A stretch of DNA of 64,000 bases from NCBI GenBank assembly GCA_027559495.1, contig JAMXSV010000024.1, forward strand, positions 1,674,001-1,738,000. The letters are read 5' to 3'. Below the pieces are notes generated by a model. That model made no database searches and was not told the origin of the DNA. It saw only the letters and a list, made by a program, of their open reading frames with translations. Each line of letters starts with the position of its first letter. Positions within the stretch are counted from its first letter, which is position 1. This document shows positions 11,447 through 20,996 of this stretch, piece by piece. Position numbers and translations under genes: made by a program. This DNA comes from Aurifilum marmelostoma. Its lineage: Eukaryota > Ascomycota > Sordariomycetes > Diaporthales > Cryphonectriaceae.

Positions 11447-14400
11447 TCACTCCTCGTAGTCCTCATCGGAACCCATGTCCTCGCTCTCAATTCCGTCCAC
11501 GCCCTGATCTTCCTCATCAGAAGACAGTTGTGCGACTCTGCTCCGACTACTTCGCCGCTTTGAGGGCTTGTCTTGTTCATCGTGAGTCGCACTTGGCCCC
11601 GAGCTCCGGCCCGACATTGGTGTTGGTAACGGTGAAGGTACCGGCAAGCTAGCCTCTCCGTGATCCACGATCAGATGTCCATCGTCCGCATCGTCCTCGT
11701 CCTCGTCGTCATTGGCCGGGAAGAAAAAGCTGGATCTCTTTCCGGCACCATGATCTCCTTCATCCTGCTCCTCGAAGCCTTCTGGCAGGAACCCGCCTGC
11801 CATCTCTTCATCATTGACTTCTTCGGTCCGTGCCTCAGGCTGGTCACGGCTGTGGCCAAAAACGTTGTAGGAATCGTCGGCATCTCCATACTCTCGCCGA
11901 ATTCTTTCTCGAATGCGCAGGCCCATGAGAAATCTCTTCCACTTGGTCAGGACAGCTTTCCTCCGCTTCTCGTCCTCCTTGCGCTTCTTCTCGGCCTCGT
12001 CTTTGGCCAGCTCCTCCATGACGCTGTCGTAGTGCTCTTCAGGAATGACGACCCCGTGTATGACGGGTACGGCCATGCGGTGCCCAAACTCGAAGTCCAC
12101 GACCGCTTCGGCAAAGTCGATCTCCAGTCGCTTGCATACACGAACAGCGCCTCGGTAGGGAACGTGTGCTGCCCCCTCGGGCAGCATATGCTCGGCGAAA
12201 AGATCAATATTGCCGTACTGATTCTTCGGAATGACACCATTCTCAATAGGCGGCGGGATGATCCAGTCCGTCTGATCGTAGCTGTAGAGCGGCTGCAGGA
12301 CCTTGTGCCCAGCAAGAGCCTCCGCCTCGGCCAGCTCTCTCCGTCTGTTCGTCGTTGCGACTCTGTACGGTGCCATCTTGAGCGGCTCAACGCCGGGCAG
12401 GGGTGCACGCCCTTGCTTGTGCCAGGTCTCTTCGCTCTTGACCTGCACAACGTCCTTGCGGAGGTATACTGGCTCCTCTTCGCCTTTACCCTTCTTGCCC
12501 TTGTTCTTGAAGACCTTGACTGGCTTTGCGGTAGGCAGGAGGGCTTCCTCGCGCTTCAGATGACGTGCCAGGACATATTCTTTAGATTGCTTGTAGTACT
12601 GCAAGGTCTCTTCGCCCTCCTTCACTTCCTTCTGCTGGGGCTGCGCAGCCTTGAGATCAGTAATATCTTCATCCCAGTCAATGTCTGTGAGAGGATGCTC
12701 CTCGCCACCTCGGGCGTAGCCGCGGAGGATCGACTTGAACCAGTCGAACTGGTCATATCTCTTCACCTTGCCGTTCTTGTTATACACTGGTATCTTCTCA
12801 ACAGGCAGTCGCACACCCTTTGTCCTTCCTGGGAAGATTTGCTGCTTGAGATATCTCACTGTGACGTCCTTGGCCGTGCCATCGTCCGAAAAGCCTACGA
12901 CATAAGCCATAACTTGCTTGGCCTTATCAGCCTTGGCACCTCGTGGTTCAAGGGATTCGGTGAGCTCTCGATTCGTCCCGATCACGTTCTTGACGATACT
13001 GTCCACCGGCACATACTTATGTGTGGCGGGCGAAAGCACCTCGGTCCAGTAGTGAGGATATTCTAGGTCCTTATCGAATGTAGCTGTTTTCGTATACTTA
13101 GGTGATTTTAGTGGCGGGATCTCAATGACCGAGTCGTCGTCGCTTGCTGACAGGTCAAGGTCTCCGTCGCCATCTCGTGCGTCGTCAGAGTCATCCTTGA
13201 GGCTCACTCGACCCTTTTGGCGAAGCGACCTGCTGGGTTGACGAGACTGCCGGATCGAGGGGATTTTCTCCGACTGCTTGGTCGATTTGTTGACTTTTCC
13301 CTTGGTTGTTTCGGCACGACCATTCGTCTGCACTGGCATCTCAGCCTCGCTCTCTTTATCCTGCTTCTCTGGCTCGGCATCCTCGAGCTTATTGAACCCA
13401 AAGCCGACTGGCTGTAGATTCGCAACCATTCGTGCCTCTAGGCCGATCGCTCTGAGGAGGGCAGTGAACAGTTGGGCGCCAACGTCACGACTCCCAGTGC
13501 ACTCTTGCGCGCGCAGCTGAAACCACGGAAGACTCGATATGCGCTCGCCGTATCGTTTGGGGTTGGTGCCGCCCGCTCTGAAGCCCCTGATCAGGTTTGT
13601 GCTACGCCTAGTCTGCATATAACCGATCTTGCGGACGCCGGGAGCCGTAATGCGGAATCTCTTCCGCCACCAACTTGAGAGGGCCTTGAGCAGGCGAAAA
13701 AGCGGATCACCAAAGCTCAGGTCGACGGCGCCCTTCTCAAGTCTCTCGGCCGCATCGCCCCAGTCTCTTCTCGAAGTTTTTGCTGCCGTGGCAGTCTTGC
13801 TTTTTCCCTTTGTCTTATCCTTGGACCCTCTTTTGGCCGCTTTTGGGGGTATATCTTCGGGTGTCTTGAGCCCACTGTTTCGTCTAAACCGGTCAATCTC
13901 GTCCCACATGCCCGGCGGCAAGTGTGATAGCATGATACCTTGCACAGTCGGGTCGCAGAGCCAAGTGTTGCGAAGGGCGTTATGCCACATTAGGAACTGG
14001 ACATGCATGCAGTGCGTCGCAGCACGGATCCGCCGCTCGTTTTTCGAAGGACCTCGCTTTCCGCCAAAGTCGGTATAGGAGGCGGTCGGGATATGAGACA
14101 ACGTCAGCTCGAGCGCCCCGTCTTTCAGGCCCGCCGCCTGTTGGGGTGCGAGAGTCGTCGAATAAGAGACATCCTCGAACTCGATGTCCTCTTCATCGTC
14201 CTCGTCCTCGTCGGCTTGCTCCTCGTCCTTCCCCTCGATCTTTGATGATGGTCGTCCTGTGGATTGCGCAGCTGGCACATCCTCAAAATCGACATCTGAC
14301 AGAGATGTCAGGGAGCTGCTGTCATCACTGCTCTCCACCAGCTTCTGGCGTGCTTTGCCCTTTGTCTTGGGCGAAGCAGCCGCGTCGAGATCGTCGAAGA

Positions 14401-14518
14401 GGGTCGCTTTCCTCGGCGGGGCAACCGCAGGCGCCTTGGTCCTCTTCTTGGAGATGACTTCGGACAACCTGTCTGGGGAATCTTCCCGTAGCCTCTTGCG
14501 AGGGACGTGAGGTGGCAT
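11447..14518 (-). CDS. rad4: DNA damage recognition protein RAD4/XPC
   Basis: Damage-recognition factor of global nucleotide excision repair, working with Rad23 in the nucleus. It is an uninterrupted frame of 1,023 residues. The inactive transglutaminase-like fold begins near residue 165 (THCMHVQFLMWHNALR) and continues through FTALLRAIGLEARMV near 350 and FDKDLEYPHYWTEV near 490. The beta-hairpin domains follow: BHD1 from about 650 (LARHLKREEALLP), BHD2 from about 703 (ETWHKQGRAPLPG) and BHD3 from about 760 (NQYGNIDLFAEHMLPEGA), ending near 825. N- and C-terminal tails are acidic and serine-rich. I chose the ATG at 14518 (MPPHVPRKRLRED), because the basic opening looks natural; an in-frame ATG ten codons upstream (14548) cannot be excluded. 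It is divergent from the CUZ1-like gene. Confidence 0.95.
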   Translation of the reverse strand: MPPHVPRKRLREDSPDRLSEVISKKRTKAPAVAPPRKATLFDDLDAAASPKTKGKARQKLVESSDDSSSLTSLSDVDFEDVPAAQSTGRPSSKIEGKDEEQADEDEDDEEDIEFEDVSYSTTLAPQQAAGLKDGALELTLSHIPTASYTDFGGKRGPSKNERRIRAATHCMHVQFLMWHNALRNTWLCDPTVQGIMLSHLPPGMWDEIDRFRRNSGLKTPEDIPPKAAKRGSKDKTKGKSKTATAAKTSRRDWGDAAERLEKGAVDLSFGDPLFRLLKALSSWWRKRFRITAPGVRKIGYMQTRRSTNLIRGFRAGGTNPKRYGERISSLPWFQLRAQECTGSRDVGAQLFTALLRAIGLEARMVANLQPVGFGFNKLEDAEPEKQDKESEAEMPVQTNGRAETTKGKVNKSTKQSEKIPSIRQSRQPSRSLRQKGRVSLKDDSDDARDGDGDLDLSASDDDSVIEIPPLKSPKYTKTATFDKDLEYPHYWTEVLSPATHKYVPVDSIVKNVIGTNRELTESLEPRGAKADKAKQVMAYVVGFSDDGTAKDVTVRYLKQQIFPGRTKGVRLPVEKIPVYNKNGKVKRYDQFDWFKSILRGYARGGEEHPLTDIDWDEDITDLKAAQPQQKEVKEGEETLQYYKQSKEYVLARHLKREEALLPTAKPVKVFKNKGKKGKGEEEPVYLRKDVVQVKSEETWHKQGRAPLPGVEPLKMAPYRVATTNRRRELAEAEALAGHKVLQPLYSYDQTDWIIPPPIENGVIPKNQYGNIDLFAEHMLPEGAAHVPYRGAVRVCKRLEIDFAEAVVDFEFGHRMAVPVIHGVVIPEEHYDSVMEELAKDEAEKKRKEDEKRRKAVLTKWKRFLMGLRIRERIRREYGDADDSYNVFGHSRDQPEARTEEVNDEEMAGGFLPEGFEEQDEGDHGAGKRSSFFFPANDDEDEDDADDGHLIVDHGEASLPVPSPLPTPMSGRSSGPSATHDEQDKPSKRRSSRSRVAQLSSDEEDQGVDGIESEDMGSDEDYEE

Positions 14519-15254
14519 TGTAGTGCGGCCGCAAGACTTAAGAAACACAGGACATGGTGCTCAAGAGACGTTCCGCCAAATCGAGCTCACTCCTGCGTAA
14601 GAGGGCAATAACCATGAATGTACCCCTGCCAATTGAAAATGTCCGTAGCACAACGTCATAGATTCCCCGGGCGGGAGGCAGCGCGTTCAGACAGACACGC
14701 GAGCACGTGAACGCTTTAAGGTTATCCATTCCAGGGTTAGGGTTCTTTGCACCTCAAATTTCTCGTTTTCGCTATTGACCATGGCTCCTTTCAGAAGTAA
14801 AGTACTCTTCAGAAGGCATCTCATAACACGGAAAGCCCAGGCATCTCCAAGGCTTTCCCGCTTTTGTCTATCGTCGCGCTTCTTTGCAATGTCGACTCGA
14901 CTTGACTTCTGGATGGCCTTGGGGCTTCTCAGCCTCGTATTAGGAGGGCGGACAGGGGCCATCCCCGCTGAAGACCACCCCACCTTCTAGGCGGTTCTAG
15001 GGGGGTCTCATAGGGGTCTCACTTACGTGTTGGTCAGCAGCCTTGCCTCTCCTTCTCCTCGATATTTCCAATCCTCTCGTTTTGTCTCTCAGCCTCAGCC
15101 TCGGCCGTGTCCTTCGCCGCCCAAGCGAACCGAATTGCTAATCCACGTACCTCACTTACGTAGCGTGCTCCTGCCTGCCCGCCCTCCCGCTCTACTACAT
15201 ACCTTACCTCGCCCTCGTCGTCTGCCTCCCTCCCGACACGTCCACGAAGAAAAG
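14519..15254. promoter_or_regulatory. Divergent promoter of RAD4 and CUZ1-like gene, with TTAGGG motif
   Basis: 736 bases separate the two start codons. A telobox-like motif, CCAGGGTTAGGGTT, lies at about 14731-14744. The part nearest the CUZ1-like gene is pyrimidine-rich, as in many fungal leaders. Confidence 0.6.
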
Positions 15255-16208
15255 ATGGCTTCCAACACACCACCCCCAGAAGAGACCTCATACGTCAACA
15301 TGACCCAGCTCGCCGACCGCTCCCAGTACGACGCCACCCTCGTCGGCAGCCACTGCGAGGCCGACTACTGCAACCTCCTCGACTTCCTCCCTTTCCTCTG
15401 CCAGTCCTGCAACAAGACCTTCTGCCTCGACCACCGGACCGAGTCGGCCCACCGATGCGCCAACGCGGGCGCCTGGGCCGAGCGCCGGCGGCAGGCCCAG
15501 CTCGCCAAGCCCAGCTACGGCGCCGACAAGCAGATGCGCAGCCTCGTGGCCGAGAAGGACTGCGCCTCGCCCGACTGCAAGACGCGCATCGGCACCAGCC
15601 TCGTGCAGGGCGTCCACTGCGACCGCTGCAACCGGGACTACTGCCTCAAGCACCGGTTCGAGGACGACCACGACTGCAAGAACCTCGAGCCCCTGGGCGC
15701 GCGGCCGGCAGCGGCCGTGAACAAGGCCTTCACCACGGCGTTTAGCAACTTCAAGGCGTGGACCAAGACGAACCGGGAGAAGGCGGCTGCGGCGGCGGGG
15801 CGGGCGCTCCCCAAGGCGAAGCCCACGTCTGCGTCGCAGCGCATTGTCGCCGTCAACGATCTGAAGAAGAGCGCCAAGGGAGATGACAAGCTGGCGGTTG
15901 AGAAGAGGGTATATCTGTACGTGGAGGCCGAGGCTGCGACGACCACGGCCAAGATGCCCAAGGGCAAGTTCTTCTACTCAAAGGACTGGGTCATCGGCAG
16001 GGTGCTGGATGCTGCGGCTAAGAGCCTGCAGATTCAGAACATCAATAATCAGTCAAATAAGGAGGAGGACAAGCTGAGGGTCTTCCATGTCGAGGGCGGG
16101 AGGGTATTGGAGTTCAGCGAGAAGGTCGGCAGCGCCCTGACCTCGGGCAATACCATTGTGCTCCTGAGGGGTGTTGGTCCTTCTACACCTGACCTAATCG
16201 AAGCATAA
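15255..16208 (+). CDS. cuz1: CUZ1/ZFAND1-like AN1 zinc-finger protein
   Basis: A 317-residue protein with two AN1-type zinc fingers and a ubiquitin-like C-terminal region. Finger 1 spans about residues 34-68 (C34, C39, C49, C52, C57, H60, H66, C68). Finger 2 spans about 103-141, with the pattern CASPDCKT, then CDRCNRDYCLKHRF, then HDC. From residue 225 on, KRVYLYVEAE to TIVLLRGVG matches the degenerate ubiquitin-like fold of yeast Cuz1 and human ZFAND1. These proteins recruit Cdc48/p97 and proteasomes under arsenite and other proteotoxic stress. I chose the ATG at 15255 because the 76 in-frame codons upstream are low-complexity and leader-like. Single exon. The 3' end faces the MTFP1-like gene. 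Confidence 0.88.
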   Translation: MASNTPPPEETSYVNMTQLADRSQYDATLVGSHCEADYCNLLDFLPFLCQSCNKTFCLDHRTESAHRCANAGAWAERRRQAQLAKPSYGADKQMRSLVAEKDCASPDCKTRIGTSLVQGVHCDRCNRDYCLKHRFEDDHDCKNLEPLGARPAAAVNKAFTTAFSNFKAWTKTNREKAAAAAGRALPKAKPTSASQRIVAVNDLKKSAKGDDKLAVEKRVYLYVEAEAATTTAKMPKGKFFYSKDWVIGRVLDAAAKSLQIQNINNQSNKEEDKLRVFHVEGGRVLEFSEKVGSALTSGNTIVLLRGVGPSTPDLIEA

Positions 16209-16523
16209 AGCCCAAGTCCTGCAGCATCGAGCCGAGTTTTTTTGCATAGCGTCACAATTTGGAGTTCTGGCGTTTGGGGGGGGGGGGGGGGGTGGATATA
16301 TAGGGTCATCATTAGAGATACCACTGCGACAGAGCGTTGACATCCGTATTCAATAGAGGAGAAGCCATGGCTGTCATATTCGGACAAGTTTTTGCTATTA
16401 CCAGGCTGCTGTTCCGGAGTCGAGAAGCGTATGTTGTGCTACAGTGCCAGAGGAGGGTGAGATGTCCTAAACAGCCTACGGAAAACATCATCTACAAGAA
16501 CTAGAGCGTATGTCTTGCCTTTC
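16209..16523. other. Convergent spacer with a G17 run
   Basis: 315 bases between the stops of the CUZ1-like and MTFP1-like genes. A run of 17 G lies at 16276-16292, within the likely 3' untranslated region of the CUZ1-like gene. No gene seen. Confidence 0.6.
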
Positions 16524-17662
16524 TCACAACTCCTTCTCCTTATGTGGCTTCTTGACCATGGCCTTCTCTCTGCCCGTGGCAGGCGCGTCGCCAACATAAG
16601 ACTCTCCCCCAAACACCTGGAATCCCTTGTGAAAGATCCACTCGGTCGCGCTCTCCACTGGCTCATCGAAGAGCGAGGGTAGAAATGGTACAACAGCAAG
16701 GCCGAGCCCGATAGGTCCCCACGTCCGTAATGTCTTGTTCTTGACATCCTTCATCGCTCTCCCGCTGTATCTCACGACGCTGTGAATCGTGAAGGCCGGC
16801 AGGCCCATGCTTGCCACCGACTGGAAAATGGCTCTCTGCGCCATGACTGTCTTCCAGTTCTCCAGCGGCGGCACGGTGCCCGGCTGGACACTCGATGGCA
16901 CCGCGCCGGCGGGCTCGAGACCCGTGAGCTTCTGCTGGTGGTCCGAGAGCTGCAGCTGCGGGTTTAGGATGCGCTGGTTATGCAGGTATGCCTTGTACCC
17001 CTCGTAGGATACATCTCCCAGGATGTAGGCCCATGATACACCGTATGCGCCGCGTACGAGCCAGGGATGGGCGACCGGCCGGAAGGATTCACCTATGTCG
17101 GACGTGTAGGCCACGTAGCGATGCGCCGAGAGGAGGATGGTGCGGACGCGAGAGGCGTAGGCGGCGAAACGGACATTGGATTCGGTGGACTCGGGAGCGC
17201 TTTAGGAGATAGGCACGGGTCAGTATAGGTTAGACGAGCAGCTGACGCATATTCGTGTACGCTCGGGAAAGCCGGCAGCAATTTATATCACTGGAATTGC
17301 TAATGCCATTGGCTGCTCTCGGGTGATCTTGACTGAATTGAAGCCAACATGGGAGCTTGAAATGGTGAGAGGGGAGAAAGATTGATCGCAGCGGCGCGAA
17401 ACGGAACATACTATCCGTCGACCAGCTCATCGAAAAAATTGTCTTCGCTGTCCGACTTCTCGACAATCTTCTGCAGCGCCGGAGGCAGCTTCTCGCGGTC
17501 TGGCAGCTTTGGGTCGAAGGGAGTGGAGGTATCTCTTCCGGGCGCTGGCGGCTTGTCATACCTCTGTGCATCTGCTGCACTGGCTGCTGCGGCTGCCGTC
17601 TCCTTGATGGGGGAGGACGAGGCCTTTGGATCTTTGTCGTCCGAGCTCTTACTCCACCACAT
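16524..17662 (-). CDS. MTFP1/MTP18-like mitochondrial inner-membrane protein
   Basis: Two exons, 17662-17412 and 17199-16524, give 308 residues. The intron (17200-17411) has a GTATGT donor, an ACTGACC branch point and an AAAG acceptor; splicing restores the run VDGY-APESTESNVRF. The second exon carries the MTP18 family signature: SAHRYVAYTSDIGESFRP, then HPWLVRGAYGVSWAYILGD, and later a hydrophobic segment GPIGLGLAVVPFLPSLFDEPVE. Human MTFP1 is an inner-membrane protein linked to fission and to bioenergetic efficiency. The N-terminal 80 residues are polar with an Ala-rich stretch and are not an obvious targeting helix. Its start lies 554 bases from that of ATP19 on the other strand. Confidence 0.85.
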
Positions 17663-18216
17663 CTTGGACAGGTAGATAGAGGGAAGGTCTGGGAGTTGGA
17701 GTGGGTGGATGATTGTAAGGCTCGGACCAGACAAGGGCGCCGCAAGCTGTGTGTGTCGAGAGTTTTCTGCTTCTCGTGAGCTCTTGAGAAGTTTGCACGA
17801 AAGGTGTTGTGGAAGTTGGGAGGATGGAAGATCGCCAATGACGTCGCATTGTAAATCGAAAAGATGACCCCATAGTGCTCAGGAACAAGCGGGTCGGACC
17901 AAGGCTGGACCTGCTGCTGTGGACTGCCCTTGAGCGGGCCCCACTGACAAGACCGGTGCGCCGTGCGTTGCGGTTAATTCCGATCCCCCGCCCAGTGGCT
18001 TACATACGCAGCACTCGCTGTAGTAGGCAGGACCCGGGGCAGGCCCCTACGGCCTGAGGCACCAGCAAATTCAGCAGCTGCAGGGGAGCTTGTCAATTGA
18101 ACCGTCTTGCGTCGTTTTCCCACCCAAAAGCACGACTCTTGAAGCCTCCCCCCCCCCTTCGCATCAACCTCTTCAGCCCGACTCTCCTTGAAAGCCGGCC
18201 CAGATCAATTGTCAAG
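17663..18216. promoter_or_regulatory. Divergent promoter of two mitochondrial protein genes
   Basis: 554 bases between the start codons of the MTFP1-like gene and ATP19. A C10 run lies at 18148-18157, about 60 bases before the ATP19 start. No TATA box was obvious. Confidence 0.6.
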
Positions 18217-18652
18217 ATGGTCCAATACTACAGCGTCTTCGGCGCCAGAGTCGGCTCCCACTACGTCAGTTCTTCTGTCCTCCCCGATCACCCGCGGGGC
18301 CCGCGAGAAAAGGCAACTCTCTCAGGGTCTCCCTCGTCCTCCTCCACCATTAACGATGACAAACCATTTATACTGACTCTGTATGGGTTTTACTTCTGGT
18401 TTAGCTGGCCATGGGTGTCCTGGGCGCCCTGTTCGGCGGCACCACCCTCGCCCTGCGCGGTGGTGACAAGAACACCACTCAGACTCCCCCCCTCAACGCA
18501 GCGAGCTCCGACGAGGCCGACTTCATCAAGTACTTTGAACCCTCTCCCTCCGGTCGATGACGACGGCATCATCAGATAACAGCAGCTGACGACCTTGCAG
18601 GAAGTTCATGGAACAGGCGGAGGCGGATGATAAGGCAAAGACAAACCATTAG
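18217..18652 (+). CDS. atp19: F1Fo ATP synthase subunit K (ATP19)
   Basis: Small dimer-stabilising subunit of the mitochondrial ATP synthase. Three exons, 18217-18264, 18405-18529 and 18601-18652, give 74 residues and were missed by simple frame scanning because each is short. Intron 1 (GTCAGT donor, ACTGACT branch, TTTAG acceptor) follows MVQYYSVFGARVGSHY. Exon 2 continues LAMGVLGALFGGTTLA, the single membrane segment and family signature, and exon 3 ends KFMEQAEADDKAKTNH. Intron 2 has a GTACTT donor, GCTGACG branch and GCAG acceptor. Yeast Atp19 is of similar length and opens with the same MVQYY motif. Confidence 0.93.
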
Positions 18653-20467
18653 GCGGTGGAACATGCGCATCGAGAAATACGGAAGTCGGATCGTCGAGAC
18701 CAACTGTACATTGATAGACAGGACGGACGTAAAGGCAATTGAAGGGGTTTCCACGCCGGAATTCAAAAATTTCGCAGTCAAATCTACGACACGAGTTCAG
18801 ATGTGCATCTCATGGCCCTCGAAGGGATCAGTCCATACGCAATGTAGGCGGAGTCGGTCAACATATACCCGGACTTCACATCCCGAGTTATTGCCCCGAA
18901 GTCGATTTGCCGAGCCTGTGGATCGCTCACGTCGACTTCGAGCAAACAGCTGTCCCTTGTGACCCTTCACCGGAGTGCGTTTGTTCGATCAATTTCACCT
19001 TGTATTTCCGGGGAACGTCACCCAAGATCAATTCTCCCTCACTCTCCAGCAACCGCACGCTTGCTTCCGAACCGACCTAAAGGTATGTTTCGGATTGTCG
19101 GGAGATTCCACTGGAGCGAGGATCTCTTCTAGCCACCATATGGACCCGAAGTACGCGACAGCAGCTCCTTCTCAGCAGCAGCGTATTACCCACCAGTATG
19201 CCTTCGAGCCCAAGCGAGAGTAACAATTTGTAACGCAGATATAGCATCGTGTCGGTCACATATAGCTCGAAGTCCGCCTATGCCGGTGCTGTTTTCCAGT
19301 CGAACTCGTATCTCGCGTCGTCTTCTTTTTCCCAACACCTGTGATCGTCACAGCCACAGTCATCCATGCACATGGCATGACAACCAGTGCCAGGGACGAC
19401 TTCCTATAAGTCGGAGTTTCCAATCTTCTGTACCCAGTGACAGCTTATCTTGCATCCGGCACGGTCTAATCGTACACGATGGACCTCCACGATGTTGATA
19501 TGTACGACCTACGGTCAGAAACCTGGCCGGGAGAACAATTCATGTCCTTTCATGATGCACACTGGACACCTCATTCCAGACGCGATGCAATGCATGCGCA
19601 GCAGCAGCAAAAAGCATATCATTGTGTCGCCCTCTCCCGAGGACCATCTATGCATGCAGAGGTCATCGTGAAGTGTAACTTACCGCTCTGTTTCCATACC
19701 CGACTTACATCACGGCGTACACCAAATCTCTGGTCGGAACGACACCCTGATACAGCAGTCCGAAAAAGGAGGAATATTGTGAAGTGTAGCAAGGACACAA
19801 GGCAGGAGTCACCGGCGGCCGACGCACATCCTCAGTGCGACCAATCATCTATAGGCTCGCTCGCAACATGCCCCCTTCGACTAGACGCTGCTCGGGGTCC
19901 TAGAGGAAAGACGCTCTGGATCTTACTGCAGGGGGGAGTACAGAGGAGCTAGAACCTCCTTTCCCTTGCACCCACTTCTGAATAACTTCGCAAACCAGAC
20001 AACGCATGCAGGTCAGGAGAGAAGCCGCACCATGGCCTAGGGGTCAGGTGAAGCACCGCAGGGGCAGGCAAGGCGACAGATTTTCCCTTCGTGTGTATGC
20101 ACGACATGGCACTGCCCCCTCGGCCCGGTCCAAGCATAACGGGGCTCCATGTGGTTCTGCAGTTGCCTTCTTGGGTCCTGCTCGGCTGGAGTCGCCCCCC
20201 CCCCCCCTTCCTCTTCCCACTCCTTCTCCCGCCCCTGAGCTTGGCCTTTAGGAACCGCCGCCTGCATATAACTCTCCGCGCCGCGTAGTCCCCTCAAGGT
20301 GACGAGTCACATTCCACAGATCTGGGCCATCGGTCGCCGCCATGTAGCACGAGGCTCTCTCTCGCTCTCTCTCTTCTTCTGTCTCAGCCTTACAGGAGGC
20401 GCGGCCCCCCCCCCCTTCTTTGGTCAGACAGCCGAGCTCGAGGTCGAACGACCTTCTCGAAGCAAGC
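18653..20467. other. No gene seen; left flank of the retrotransposon
   Basis: About 1.8 kb of ordinary-composition DNA. Open frames are short and resemble nothing known. Two C runs occur at 20195-20207 and 20405-20415. Confidence 0.5.
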
Positions 20468-20472
20468 ACACG
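20468..20472. repeat. Target-site duplication, left copy (ACACG)
   Basis: ACACG directly precedes the TG of the 5' LTR and is repeated at 28033-28037 right after the CA end of the 3' LTR. Five bases is the usual duplication for Ty3/Gypsy integrases. Confidence 0.85.
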
Positions 20473-20934
20473 TGTTATGACCCGCAACCGTCATGACATG
20501 GCACACTAGGGCCATCCGGAACGGAACCCTTGGTACGGGAAAAGTTCAACACTCACCTATGGAGCCACGCCAGGATTACGTAACCCAGGGTTAGGGTTAG
20601 GACAAGGACCAACCAGGATAGATAGCTTTGGATATATGCTATCCGGAGATATCCAGATAGTTCGGATATGTTGCTATCTAAGTTAGCTATGTTCGAAGAC
20701 TAGTTATATAAGGGATATATTTGCTACTATTAGATAGATTTAGTATATAGCTCTTTAGTCATTAATCTAAGTATTATCTCTAATATAAGTAATAGCTCTA
20801 CTGCTAGTAATATATTGAGAAGACTTTGAAAGTTGTTTCTATATTCTTTAGATTACACTTTAATATCGTTCTTGCCTAATATAAACCCTTTTGTATACTT
20901 ATTATATACCCCGGTTATAGCAGTACTTATTATA
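20473..20934 (+). repeat. 5' LTR
   Basis: 462 bases starting TGTTATGACC. It aligns almost base for base with 27569-28032. Its last bases read TTATA where the 3' LTR reads TTACA, so the canonical terminal CA has been changed to TA. It contains AGGGTTAGGGTTAGG near 20588. Confidence 0.92.
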
Positions 20935-20996
20935 TTTTAATAACTCTTATTTAAATATAGTTTAGTATACTCCTTCTTGGGCAATACGGAAATACA
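20935..20996. other. Leader between 5' LTR and gag
   Basis: 62 AT-rich bases where the tRNA primer-binding site should lie. I could not match it to a tRNA 3' end; the site may have been altered by mutation. Confidence 0.5.

Noticed and set aside
11660..13066. 468-codon open frame on the plus strand
   Set aside because: It lies wholly antisense to RAD4, whose domains are unmistakable, and resembles no protein.
14519..14548. Ten-codon longer N-terminus for RAD4
   Set aside because: Possible, but the downstream ATG begins the basic, family-like opening; left as an alternative.
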